NCBI GenBank assembly: GCA_902729315.2 | Contig: LR746271.1 | Location: forward strand, 5,910,001 to 5,974,000 | Direction of reading: 5' to 3' | DNA length: 64,000 bases | From: Spirodela intermedia | Taxonomy: Eukaryota > Streptophyta > Magnoliopsida > Alismatales > Araceae | In this document: piece by piece, positions 32,681-44,413 of the stretch | How the letters are laid out: each line of letters starts with the position of its first letter | How positions within the stretch are numbered: the stretch's first letter is position 1 | Notes under the pieces: model-generated | Database searches by the model: none | What the model was told of the DNA's origin: nothing | Seen by the model: only the letters and a program-made list of their open reading frames with translations | Position numbers and translations under genes: made by a program

Positions 32681-35600
32681 ATGTCGTCGTCGTCGGGGCA
32701 GACCACGCAGTTTCGGTACACACAAACTCCGTCGAAAGTTCTGCATCTGCGGAACCTTCCATGGGAGTGCACCGAGGAGGAGCTCGTCGAGCTCTGCAAG
32801 CCCTTCGGCAGGATCGTCAACACCAAGTGTAATGTTGGCGCCAATCGCAACCAGGCCTTCGTCGAGTTTGTAAGTGAAAATCGTTTCCTCCCTCTTCATT
32901 TTTTTCCGAATGTTTGTGTCTTTCGTTGTATTGGGCAGATAAATTGTGTCAATTTTACAATTCACGTCTGTTTCTCGTGGTTCCAATAAGTCACCGTCCC
33001 GTTTCTTACCTGACGCGTCGCTTCTTGATGATTGCCTTAGAGTTTATATATCAATCCCTGTTGCGGTGAGTTAACGATGTGTAATCTCACCCTTTTTGCA
33101 CCTGGGTGCTCTAAATTCTTATAGATCAAGAGAACATGGCCGTCCCTGTCGTATTATGATTTGTTGTCGGCAAATCTTGTTTCTTCCTATTTGATAGTTG
33201 TATTGGCAAACCGATGGTTATCCTTGGCTTTAAGTAAAACTGGCGAATTCGTGACGTGGTCTTGGATAAACTAAAATTTTCATATAACGGTAAATGGCCA
33301 AGGATGGTCAGAAGTAATTTATGTGAAAAGGGTGCTGGATAGTCATTTTTTACTCGTGGTGAATGATTGGATAAAGGAAAAGGATAACCATAATTTTTCT
33401 GTGTTATGAGCAGATATCTCTGTGCATTTTCTTGTATTATTATTTTTTCTTTATTAATTATTAACATACCAGTCGAAGTAGATATCTTTGGCTGGTTGTT
33501 GTTTGTATCTTATTTTATAACATTTCCATTTAGTCCTCGCCTGATGCATATTAAGCCTTAGTTTAAATTATTTCACGGTGATAGGCTCCATATGACTCTG
33601 TGTGATAACGTCATATGCAATGAAGCGTATGTCCACTTGAGTGCCTTCACATGTACACCTATTTCAAACTGGAAGATAATTTGTTTTGTTGCTTTCCAGG
33701 CGGACCTTAATCAGGCTATTTCAATGGTTTCTTTTTATGCCTCTTCGTCAGAACCTGCTCAAGTTCGTGGAAAAACAGTTTATATTCAATACTCAAACCG
33801 GCAAGAAATTACAAACAATAAGAGTTCTGGTGATGTTGCCGGGAATGTTCTGTTGGTGACCATTGAGGGCGTCGAGGCGGGAGATGTAAGCATTGATGTA
33901 ATTCACTTGGTAAGCCCTGCACAGGAATCTGTTGTGCTTTTCCATTTTCCATGTTGATATGCTATTGTCCTCTTTTTCATTAGTTTCATGGTAGGTGGGT
34001 ATAAATCTGTTTACTTGATGAGTGTGATAATTTTTAGATATTTATCGTCGCTGCTGAATACTTTGAGCACTAGTTGACATGATCTGCATGTATGAGCAGG
34101 TCCTTGTAAACTGGGAGATTTACAAATTGTCAGCCCACTACGTTAGAAGAAATATCACGTGTGTCTTATTCCTCTCCTCCTTGTTCCATTCTAAGCCTTG
34201 AAGAATCCAATATTTTTCTAACTGTTCTTAATGAACCATGCACAATCTAAATTGTAGGACGAGGTCGACAGGTGAAGAGGATATTCTTCAAGGTTGAACT
34301 TCTAATCCTTAGGTGTCATAAACGGAATTTACAAGTTTACGTATGCCAACTGTGCAAGTTAACTCTGGGATTTCTTTCGGACCAACTCTTTTACTGTGTC
34401 TTGGATCTTGGATGTTGTTCTCTACTTTCCAAGAAGATTGGTGTTGATCTTTTTGCTCGAAAAAAATTATGAATTCTTTGGTTGACCATTTCTTGGAATA
34501 TCTAGGTTGAACTCTAGATTCTGCAATTCATCTAAACTTTACTGGGCATTTATTTTCATTTTCTTGCTCATAATATTTCTTTTATTGGAGACAGTGGATA
34601 CTTATGACCTCATGTTTGATACTCGTATTTAAGTCTATTTCGTGATGTATGATGGACTTGGAGTTTTAATGAATGTCATGCACATATCTACAGGTGCACT
34701 TCTGCACTTATACATTGTGTTTACTTTGTCCAGTTCTTTTTTGTGGATTATGCATATATCGAGGTCTGTTGCTTTTTGTTTGGATTTATCTGAAATAAAT
34801 GTCATCCAGGTGTTCTCTGCCTTTGGATTTGTGCACAAAATTGCTACATTTGAGAAAGCTGCTGGGTTTCAGGTATATTTCAGTAACTTTATTGTGATAT
34901 ATATTTACATTCATCATTACAAATTTCATAGTTCATTTTGATTGTTTCTTCTAGTCCAAAAATGACTTGCAAACTTGTGATCAAATCTAGGCACTTATCC
35001 AATTTAGTGATGCGGAGACTGCATCAGCAGCAAGAAATGCCCTGGATGGAAGAAGCATTCCAAGGTGTGCATTTTTTTTGTATGCTCTCTGAAGTAACTT
35101 TAGCGGCGTATATCTGGCGTTCAAAAGAATTTTTTGATTTCTTTTTCTCAGGTATCTGCTTCCAGAGCATGTCGGGTCCTGCCACTTACGCATTTCTTTT
35201 TCAGCGCATACTGATTTAAACATAAAGTTTCAATCACATCGGAGCAGGTAATTATTTGTGACTGTATTAATCTTATGATTACGTTTGACACCTATTTAAA
35301 GCTTTATCCTGCGTTGCAAGTTTTATTTGTTGAGTGCATGTCTTCCAATTCTATAGGGTGAAGAGCTGCTAATTTACTTCTCTGCTCTGTTATCTAGGGC
35401 GTAGTGAAGCCACATGCCAAGATTGCAGATGTGTTTTTCTGCCTTTGTAATTGTAATTTTCTTCATCTCATATTTGATGATTTAATATCTATTCTGGTGC
35501 CCCAGTCCCAACATTATGCGCACATTTATTTTTTCTGCTCATTGTTGTCTGTTTGAATCATCTAGGCTTAGATGCATGAAAGAATTATGATGACATGAAT

Positions 35601-37469
35601 GACATTTTTATTGGTCTTTTTTTTTTCTCTAACAGAATGGTGCCCTCTGTAAGTTTGAGTCTTAGGGAAAGTTTTCTTATCACTGGTCGTGTCCTTTCTG
35701 ATTAGTGCATAATTTTGCGTTAGTCTGAGGTATTTTCCCCACGGTTTCTTTACGACGTTTCAGGAAATCTATTGGGCGTGATTTAACTTGGGTTATTATG
35801 GTTTTGTCCTTTCAGGTTTCTATAGGTTTACATAGATCATAATTTTAATAGCCGGGCACTTCACCCCGTGCAAGCGATGATTTTTCAAAATATTTAATTA
35901 TATTGTCTCTATTTTCCTTGCTGGATTCGTTCTTGAATTGGCCATAATTTTCGTGTGTTATTTTTTCCCTTTCTTTTGGGTTGCACGGGGGAAGGGGGGG
36001 GCATCCGTTATGTTCTTTCTGGTGGACTTTCAAGAACCATGGATAGAAAGTTTCATTTTTCTGTGTCGTTGTCGTGGAAAACAAGCTTTTTGGATACACA
36101 CGACCTTTTGTTGATTACATTCCTACATCTTTGCTTGCGACAGGGATTACACCAACCCATACCTTCCTGTGAATGCTTCTGCCATCGAAGGAACTGTGCA
36201 GGTGAGTCCGTAACATCGAAGGAACAGTGCAGCTTTGAGGGCTTTTTCATGCATTAACTTATCTCTAAATTATATCCTTACAGCCAGTCCTTGGTCCTGA
36301 TGGGAAGAAGAAAGAGCCCGAGAGCAATGTTCTCCTGGCATCAATAGAGAACATGCAATATGCTGTGACAGTTGATGTCCTCCACGCGGTAAGCAGGGCT
36401 GTTCTTCTCCCCTTTCCTTCTTTTTCCGGGCCCTTTTAAAAAGATGCCACATATTGAATTTGAGCTGCTTCCCACCCAGGTGTTCTCCGCCTTTGGTGCT
36501 GTACAAAAGATCGCAATCTTTGAGAAGAACGGCGGTACTCAGGCTTTAATCCAGTATCCTGGTAAAGAACAACATGCCCTCTTATGTTATTATCTCTTGC
36601 TCTGAACTCTAAGATGTTACTTTCTTTTTTCTTGTTTTCTCATTGAATGGAATATATATCTATGTATATATTTGGGTGATCCTCCTTTTGAAATTGTCTG
36701 ATCGATGGATAAATCTCAAAGTGTTTCTTCCTCTTCATCCTTGTAGATATCACGACCGCTGCTCTGGCAAAAGAAGCTTTAGAGGGGCACTGCATCTATG
36801 ATGGTGGCTATTGTAAGCTTCATCTGTCATACTCTCGTCATACTGATCTCAATGTAAAGGTACAAATATGAGTTTTTTGAGTTACATATCACACGAGACC
36901 AAAATGGAAAAAAAATAAATTGGTTTAGATCTTTTTTTGGTAAAGTCTGTGTTTTCTCCCGATATTGTTAAAATTGATACTCGCGAATCATTCCAGGATT
37001 GTGAGCGTGCGTTATTGTGATGCAGGCGCACAATGAAAGAGGCCGCGACTACACGATCCCGGAGACGGGCATACTGCCGCTTCAGCAAGGCCCTGGAGGG
37101 GCCGCCCACGCTGCGCCCGGGTGGCAGTCCCCGTCCTCCGCCACCGCGTACCCAGGGGCGCCGCCGGCTGACCGGCAGATGCCGCCGTGGGATATGAGCG
37201 GCATGCACCCGGCGGCAGGCAGGCCGCCCTACGGAATGGCCCCGAGCTCCGGTGGGTTCCCTTCCCAAGGGTACCCTCCGCCGCCGCCGCCGCCGGCCAG
37301 CGCAGGGATTCCAACCCAGCAATACCAGTACCCCCCCGGCGGCCCTCGCCCCGCTTCATCGGCGGATCACCCACAAGGAGTATCTCAACAGTTGCCGCCG
37401 CCGCCGCCGCCGCCGCCCTACGGCCGGCCCACCGCCCAGGTCGTCAGTCAGCCTCCCGTGTACTACTAA
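32681..37469 (+). CDS. PTB: Polypyrimidine tract-binding protein homologue (PTB1/2 type)
   Basis: Ten exons: 32,681-32,869, 33,700-33,909, 34,810-34,872, 34,991-35,064, 35,152-35,247, 36,144-36,201, 36,284-36,388, 36,480-36,561, 36,747-36,859 and 37,026-37,469. The product is 477 residues. There are three RRM domains: RRM1 about 17-95 (KVLHLRNLPWECTEEELVEL), RRM2 from about 112 (NVLLVTIEGVEAGDVSIDVI) and RRM3 from about 241 (NVLLASIENMQYAVTVDVLH). A Pro/Gly/Tyr-rich tail fills residues 331-477 and ends QPPVYY. PTBs bind CU-rich RNA and control alternative splicing, partly by autoregulated splicing of their own transcripts. The first intron is 830 bp. The tail makes the protein longer than the ~400-residue Arabidopsis PTB1/2. 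Confidence 0.93.
36183..36232 (+). repeat. Short tandem duplication across the PTB exon 6 donor site
   Basis: The last 19 bases of exon 6 (36,183-36,201) recur with one mismatch at 36,214-36,232, inside the following intron, 31 bp downstream. The second copy lacks the GTGAGT donor after it and is followed by CTTTGAG. Confidence 0.8.
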
Positions 37470-38810
37470 GTGTAATTGTCGGCTTCGCACCTTCTTTTCT
37501 TCAGTCATCTCCTCCTCTTGCTGCTTGACGTTCCTCCGTGGAACCGGGGGGGGGGGGGCGGAATTGTTGTGAGAAAGCACATGATTATTCCCCTCTCTCT
37601 CTCTCTCTCTATTGCTCCCTTTTGATGTCGTACGAAGTAGCACCCGTTTCATCTCTCTCTCTCTCTGTGAAAGAATGGTTCTGAAGGAGGCTAAAGAAGG
37701 GGTGTCGGTCCAATCGGGAGGAGGAGCTGCGGCCCGTCGTCGGAAGCCGCTCCGGCGGGCCGGCCAACCAGGGCGGCGGACGCGGTCATTACAACCAGGG
37801 TGGCTTTCTGCAAAGGCACCCGCTGCCCCTACCACGCGGCGGAGAGGTGGGTGCGGTGGGTGGGCGCCCACCACCCGGGCACTCTTGTCCGGCCCGCCGC
37901 CGGCGCAGAAGACGAAAAGGAAGAAAAAGCAGGCCCCCGAGGGAGGGAGCCCCTCTACCTCAGCAGTGGGCACGCTTCTCTCCTCTCCTGTCTCTCCACC
38001 TCTCCTCGTCTGTCTCTCGTCTCATTCTCCTTGTCCCCCTCCCCCCAAGTCCCTCGCATTCCACCCGCCACATTCGTTACCATTTCGCACCGCTGACGAT
38101 CTCCGCCCGCACGCTGGTGCTGACAGTGAGTCCCGCCACCCCCTCTCCTCCCCCCGCTGCCCGTCAACCTGTTTGTGCCTGCCTCTCTCGGGGCTCGACA
38201 GTCTGGTTGGTTCGTCTACTGTCGCCGGTGATCCTCTTGTGCTGATGGGCTCCCGTCTTTCGGCTTCCGGGCCCGCTGATTTGTCGTTTCGCCCTCTTGC
38301 AGAAGCAGAAACCATCCTCTCCTCCGCGTTACGTTCGGCCTTGGAGACGGTCCTTCGCTTTCGGGTAGGGTTCCTCTTCCATGTCTCCATCCTGTCGCTT
38401 CTGTCTTACCGATCAGAGAGAGCTCGGAATAACCAACGCCTGGTTTATCAATTTTTCGAATGAATGATATAAAATGCCGATCCCGTCGATTTAGGGCTCC
38501 ACCTTCTCTTCTTGCGTCGCCATGCCCGGTGCCCCCTCTCGGGAGCTGTCCGTGCGAAGACTTCCATGCTCTTTTCCACCTATCCATCGATACTGTGATT
38601 TCGCTTGAACGCTCTGACGCATCTTCTTCTCTTGCTCGGCGTCGTTGCCCATTTGAGCAGCAGATCTCTACGAGAGCTGCCACGCTTGGATCTCTGTCTT
38701 GAAGGAGCTGAATGTAGCTAGGCCCGGAGCTCTGCCGGCCCAGGCGCTGGATCGTTACCGGGCGGACCCTCCATTCCTGCTTTGGCGCGTGTCTGCTGAG
38801 GACATCTAAG
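37470..38810. other. Intergenic region between PTB and RING genes
   Basis: 1.34 kb: PTB 3' UTR with a G homopolymer near 37,547-37,558 and CT tracts at 37,591-37,610 and 37,650-37,666, then GC-rich DNA. An open frame of 283 codons at 37,612-38,463 has a Pro/Ser/Arg-rich, compositionally driven translation and no family resemblance. The later part probably holds the promoter and 5' UTR of the RING gene. Confidence 0.4.
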
Positions 38811-39335
38811 ACGGGGTCTCTTTGCTGCGTGGCCGCGAGGCCGCATGGCTCCAGCATCGGCAGCAGAGAGTGGTCCATGGGCCGCAACGAGCCCTTCTGG
38901 CGATCTAATACGAGCTTCTCCCCCCCTTCGTCGGGCACATGGGAACAGAGATTCCCGGCCGAGGGTCTGTCCAACGAGTCTCGCGGCGGCGGCGGGATCG
39001 CGCTGTCGTCCCTATCTTCCACCAGCAAGGGGAGCAGGAGCTGGCGCAGAGGCGATCAGCTGCCCCCCCACAACTACTCTTCTTCTGATGGCGCCATGTC
39101 GTATCTCAGCAGTCCTTCTGATAACTTTCTGGCGCAGCAGGTGGTGCCCTCTCTGGTCAGAGGCCTCCATGCCAATGAGTACGTTTCCACTGCGATGAGA
39201 GGTGAGATTCCCTTCGCACACAAAAGTCCTTATGAGGTTCTAGCTCTTTGTTTAATGCGGTTCCTTAAGCTCTCTTCCCTTTCCTTTTTTTTTTTTTTTC
39301 TTCTCTCTGGAGCTGATTAATTTCTGTTTCACGTG

Positions 39336-39378
<43 letters not shown>

Positions 39379-42327
39379 CAACACCTGCAGTATCTGCGCT
39401 TTTAGTTGGTTTTGTGCCTTCGTTGATTCTCCTTCTGAATAATAATAATAATAATAATTATCATTATTGTTATGATTATTAGGGTATGAGATCATTAAAA
39501 GCGGTTGTAATGCACTTTGGATGTGCTGCCCAGCTCCAGGTCTTCCATTCTATCTGTCTTTTGGTTTTAAGGCCTTCTTTACCTCTGAACAAATTCATTC
39601 AAGGTAGGACTTGACCTTGCATCCGGGGTCTGTCTAAGGGAATCGCATGAGAATTGGCCGTCAGTTTCTGTATGGGCGGCGCAATAGCACCACGGGAAGA
39701 ATGCTCCCTCCCTGATTTCATGGCCTTGATCATAACTAGGACTGCCACATGCATGCCTCATCACTGTACCTCAGGCACATTCTATTCTTCAGTCAGGCTC
39801 AGATTGCCCTTCCCCACATCCCTAGAGAAGATTAGAGAAGATTAGAGAAGATTAGAGAAGATTAGAGAAGATTAGAGAAGATTAGAGAAGATTAGAGAAG
39901 ATTAGAGAAGATTAGAGAAGATGTAGGGACGATCCTTTCACATTTGAAGAATATATATCCTGAAAACAGTGTGATCTGCTTGTGTTGCCCCCCTCCCCCA
40001 GGAAGCACCTTGCCGCTTTGAACTGCAATCTGTTTCATCTAAGCTGCTGTGGTCTCATGAGCCCGTTTCTTCGGGGGAAGGCCGGTAAGGTTGCTCTGCT
40101 CCCCCACTCCCCTCTCCAGGCGTCCCATATCAATAGAGACAGCCAGATCTGTCCTCGGGGACCTCTAGAAAATGGACTGCCCGTCTCATCGGAGAGAGAT
40201 GTAGAGTGAGGGGTTGGTTAGGAGATGAAGAGGGCCCCCAAGAAGGAGTGGGTGATGGTGCAGGATAGAGCGGTTGCCTGTTTCTTTAGCAGCCCGGATT
40301 CATTGGAACAGCGGGCAGAGGTAAAACCTGATTTCTTTAGTAGGTGGAATAATTAACCTTTAATCTATATATATAGCCTATTGTGGGCCATAGCTTGGTG
40401 GGCAAGGTCAGTAAGGTCCATTTACTAAAGGAGATGGGCCGATTATCCTCTAATCAGACGTGTTGTGAGCCAAGGTTCAGTGGCCAATCAGAAAAACCCT
40501 TCCTTTTTTATCGGGCCGAACCTGCCAAACTATGCTCAGAGCCCCTGTGCAGCTGGACCCAGTGGCCGAACGTGGAAACCTTCGTCTTTCCAATGGGTTG
40601 GCTCCATTGACCATTATTTAGGGCCATCGTTCGGTAAATGCCCGCATTTAGTTGCCCTGTTATGCGATCCAGAGTTCGGAAAGCAAGGATCAAAGCCCAT
40701 TTCGTAAGTGGACCGAACCAACCTTTGACCTTCTGATGAGCTTTGTTGATAGCGAAGGGCACTTCTTAGACAGGTGGTATAAGCCCACTGACTGGTCTTC
40801 AGGCGGGCCTATGACGAGCTGGAAGCTCATTTTGCAAGTGAATTGAATCTGTCAACCTTTATAAGAGTTTATTGTGCATGCACCACAACTCAGTGGTCAA
40901 CTGTGAAAAAGCCCATTAGCTTATAAAATGAGCCTATTATTTTCCATCAGGCCCTTTTCTTCAATTCCCCCTGATCTACTAAATTGGGTATTTCTCTGAT
41001 GACTCACCCGTCTATTTTCCACTGGGCAAATCTCTGGTGAACTCTCTACCCTTCGGTGGAGAAACTCGCCATTCATTTTATAAAGAATGAACGTCATGAT
41101 GTGCGGTTATGTCCCGTGGGATTTCTGCGGCGATGACATCTCTCATGAAGCACCTTGTGGGTTTCTGGTTCTTGCTCTGGAGCACCGTTCTGCTCATCAT
41201 TTTCTGTTGATGACGGCGATACTCTCTGTCGGCTGAGTTTAGTCTTCTCTTTTCTGATGGCAGGACTGTCTTCTGGGCCTCAGCCATTCCCGCAGCCATC
41301 AGAGGTACATCCCGATTGACGCAGTCTCCTGTGGTGTCTGGGTCTTGGGTCTGTCAGATGATGAGCAAATAATATGGGCGGCCCTTTCCTTTGTTCTTTT
41401 GCCTGGCCTCAGGGGACCTCACGAGCGGCCATTGGCGCTGGATCCGCTTCCTGTTCGGACGGCAGCGAATACGAGGCCACATGCAAGATCCATCTTTATC
41501 CCCAGCGCAACTTCTCTGCTCGTTGCTCTTTTAAGTCCAAGCTGGTCCACCCCGTCTCCTTCCCCGAGCGAGCACCCGAAGGGGAGGAAGCCCCTGGACC
41601 CTCTGCCAGCGGAGCTCCGGCTGCCGAGCCCCAGCCGTTCCCCAGGTTCACAGATTCGGCCAACCCGGAAAGAGACGCTCTGCAGTGGAGCAGCGGCAGC
41701 AGCATCGACTTCACCGATGTTTCGGACCAGATGGAGCCCGACTCAATGGGGCATTTGCTCGGCAGCAGTAGCGCCCGCGCCAATGATGCTGGTCACAGGT
41801 GCGGGCTATGCGAGAGGCTTCTGTCTCAGAGATCACCTTGGAGCTCTAGCCACATCGTCCAGGGCAGAGACATGCCGGTGACCGGCGTCCTGTCATGCCG
41901 CCACGCATTCCACGCTGAGTGCCTGGAGAGGACCACTCCGAGGGGCTGTTCACAGGACCCGGCGTGTCCGCTGTGCGACAGAGCTGAGGAGGGCGCCGCC
42001 CGGGAGCAGCGGGCGATCGGTAGGGTGAGAATCGGCGGAGTCTCGAGGCTGAGGTCCCTCGGGGAGGAAGGCCCGTCGAGGCCGTGGAGGTGCGTGCAGG
42101 CGGGGGACTGCGTCGAAGGGGCTCTGCAGGCGGCCCCAGGGAGCAGAAGCGCCACCCTCTTGCTCACCCGAGGCTCGTTGAAGGGGCCTCGCAAGGAGCT
42201 GGCGGAGAAGACGGCTAGAAGCGGAGCGCGCTCTTCTCGTGGTTTCTCCGACAGGAGGCTTGAAGAACAGGGCCCCGGCAGATGCTCCGCAGCTTCTCCG
42301 GCGTCGCCACCGTTGAAAAGATGGTGA
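38811..42327 (+). CDS. RING-type zinc finger protein with apparent ACG start
   Basis: Two exons, 38,811-39,201 and 41,366-42,327, joined by a 2.16-kb GT-AG intron, giving 450 residues. The protein aligns well with a plant RING/U-box-like family as I recall it. Shared parts are SREWSMGRNEPFWRSNTSFS, SDGSEYEA, PERDALQWSSGSSIDFTDVS and CGLCERLLSQRSPWSS. GVLSCRHAFHAECLERTTP, CPLC and GPSRPWRCVQAGDCVEGAL complete the match. The finger is an unusual RING (CxxC ... CRHxFHxxC ... CxxC). Family members begin MGSxCCVAAR, giving an N-myristoylation Gly. Here the same frame reads TGSLCCVAARPHG with ACG where ATG is expected, and no in-frame ATG occurs back to the TAG at 38,715-38,717. The next in-frame ATG is 38,877 (residue 23). 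Confidence 0.85.
39340..39490. repeat. AAT microsatellites in the RING gene intron
   Basis: A (AAT)n tract lies at about 39,340-39,379 and a shorter AAT/ATT cluster at 39,439-39,480. The two are partly complementary and could pair in the pre-mRNA. Confidence 0.7.
39831..39920 (+). repeat. Minisatellite of nine identical 10-bp units in the RING gene intron
   Basis: ATTAGAGAAG is repeated nine times without a mismatch, preceded by a partial unit from 39,823. Perfect identity points to recent expansion. There are no spacers, so this is not a CRISPR array. Confidence 0.95.
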
Positions 42328-43241
42328 GCATCCGGCGGCGGGCTGCCGCTGTCGTAGAAAGAGGAGATGAGATTATTTGCGGTCTTTATGGATGCTCTGT
42401 TCCGTCTCGCATCCCTCCCCTGCCGCCTGAAGAAGGAAGGGAAGAAAGAAAGAAATGTGTGACGTTTGAGGGAGTAGCCCGCTACTCCCCTCCTCCTCCT
42501 CACCACCCCGCGAGGCTTCTCTTCATATGCCGCTGCGGTTTATCAATGCTCCTTTGTCTCTAATTAGTATTATCGGATGATAAATGCTTAGGACGTTTTC
42601 GACGGCGCTACCTCGTTTCGATGCCCCTCCCTCCCTGTGACTGGGGAATGAAGCCGAAGTTGGATCCGGGGCATCATCCAGCATCTCCTTATCGATGCCT
42701 ACTTGTCACCCCCTTCGACCCCCCGCGCCGCCGCCGTCAGAGACGCCGGGGGGGAAGGGGGGAATGGGGCACGACCTTTGGCCGTATTCGTCCATCCATG
42801 ATCGTCTCACATGCTCTATCTCGACCAATTCCAGACAGAAACGGACCGCCCCAAGTGGAACAAAACAAAGGGCTCAACCATCTCTCTCTCTCATATATAT
42901 ATATATATATTTTATCTGTCTATCTATCTATCTATTTATCTGTGCATGGCCACCCCATGTGAGGGCGGTCGGTGAGATAGCAGAGTCGGACTGGAGGAGA
43001 AGGCACCGAGATGTTCCATTAATAATCAGACGTACTTTACGCGCAGATACGAGCCCATGAGCAGCACGTTGTGCTCTGGTCTAATAATCATTTTGAAGAT
43101 AGATAAGACAAGCGGGTAATCTATCGCTAAACGAGCAGCCCTCCCCACCGCCTCCTTCGGTATAATACGCTGGCCTCCGTATCTCAATTATTTCCTCCCA
43201 TGTGTCAGCCCGATGACAGAAGCCCTTCTATCTCATCTCTG

Positions 43242-43290
<49 letters not shown>

Positions 43291-43479
43291 ATTTAGTCCC
43301 CCCCTCTACCCCCCCTTCCCCTGCGCAACCTCCTTCCTCTCCGAGCCTCCTCTCTCTATCTCTCTCTCTATCTCTCTATCTGTCTGTCTGTCTGTCTGTC
43401 CACTCGCTACTGCACCACCGCTGGCTCTCGCTGTCAGCGGAAGATGCTCGGGCAGACCTGAGGGGTTACAAGGAGGAGA
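42328..43479. promoter_or_regulatory. Intergenic region upstream of the expansin gene
   Basis: 1.15 kb. Contains a TA/TATC microsatellite at about 42,893-42,945, a (CT)n tract at 43,242-43,287, and CTAT/CTGT runs at 43,355-43,400, all upstream of the expansin start. Three TATA-like words occur but none is placed convincingly. Confidence 0.45.
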
Positions 43480-44413
43480 ATGGCCGCCATCGTTGGGCTC
43501 TTCCTCGCGGGCCTGCTGTCGTCTCTCTCTGTCCCTTCTGTTAGAGGATATGGAGACGGAGAATGGTCTAGCGCCCATGCTACCTTCTACGGTGGCGGAG
43601 ACGCCGCCGGCACGATGGGTACATCCCGCTACGATCCCACTCTCTCTATCTCTCTCTCTCTCTCTCTCTCTTTCTAACAATTCTGAGCCATCTTCTTCTC
43701 TGCTGCCGCAGGGGGGGCGTGCGGGTACGAGAACCTTTACAATCAGGGCTATGGCCCCTACACGACGGCGCTCAGCACCGCGATGTTCAGCGGCGGGCTG
43801 AGCTGTGGAGCCTGCTTCGAGGTCAAGTGCACGGGCGCGCCAGAGTGGTGCCTGCCGGGCTCCACCGTGGTGACGGCCACCAATGTCTGCCCGCCTAACG
43901 CGGCTCTCCCCGGCAACGCCGGTGGCTGGTGCAATCCCCCTCTCCGCCACTTCGACCTCTCCCTCCCCGCCTTCCGGCTCATTGCCGTGCCCAGGGCTGG
44001 GATCGTCCCCGTCGCTTACAGAAGGTGAGGCCGTCGCTGGAGCAAGCACCCGATGGAAGGACTTTTTATAATCTCACCACGCCGGGGGGCTCCCACATTG
44101 CAGGGCACCCTGCAGGAGGAGGGGCGGCATTAGGTTCACCATCAACGGCCACTCCTACTTCAACCTGGTCCTCGTCGCCAACGTCGGTGGCGCCGGCGAC
44201 GTCCGCGCGGTGTCGGTGAAGGGTGAGAGGACGGGATGGCAGGCCATGGCTCGCAATTGGGGCCAGAACTGGCAGAGCAATGGCTTCCTCGACCGCCAGG
44301 CCCTTACCTTCAAGGTCACCACCAGCGACGGCCGCGCCGTTGTCTCCTACGCTGCCGCCCCTGCGGGCTGGTCCTTCGGCCAGACCTTCGTCGGCGCGCA
44401 GTTCTCCCTGTGA
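43480..44413 (+). CDS. EXPA: Alpha-expansin
   Basis: Three exons, 43,480-43,618, 43,712-44,024 and 44,104-44,413, giving 253 residues. A signal peptide ends near residue 23 ([13 protein letters not shown]), so the protein is secreted to the cell wall. The GH45-like domain has the conserved [19 protein letters not shown], paired Cys residues and the HFD motif (126-128). The C-terminal CBM63-type domain shows [20 protein letters not shown], a [15 protein letters not shown] surface and the end FVGAQFSL. Alpha-expansins loosen walls at acid pH without hydrolysis during cell growth. [10 protein letters not shown] replaces the usual RRVPC. The first intron contains CT microsatellite sequence. Confidence 0.95.

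Noticed and set aside
37612-38463. 283-codon open frame between PTB and the RING gene
   Set aside because: The translation is low-complexity Pro/Ser/Arg with no domain, and CT repeats and probable 5' UTR overlap it. A short NQGGGRGHYNQGG-like stretch in another frame is too short to support a gene.
39823-39920. Regular repeats resembling a CRISPR array
   Set aside because: The units are contiguous 10-bp copies without spacers, in a plant gene intron.
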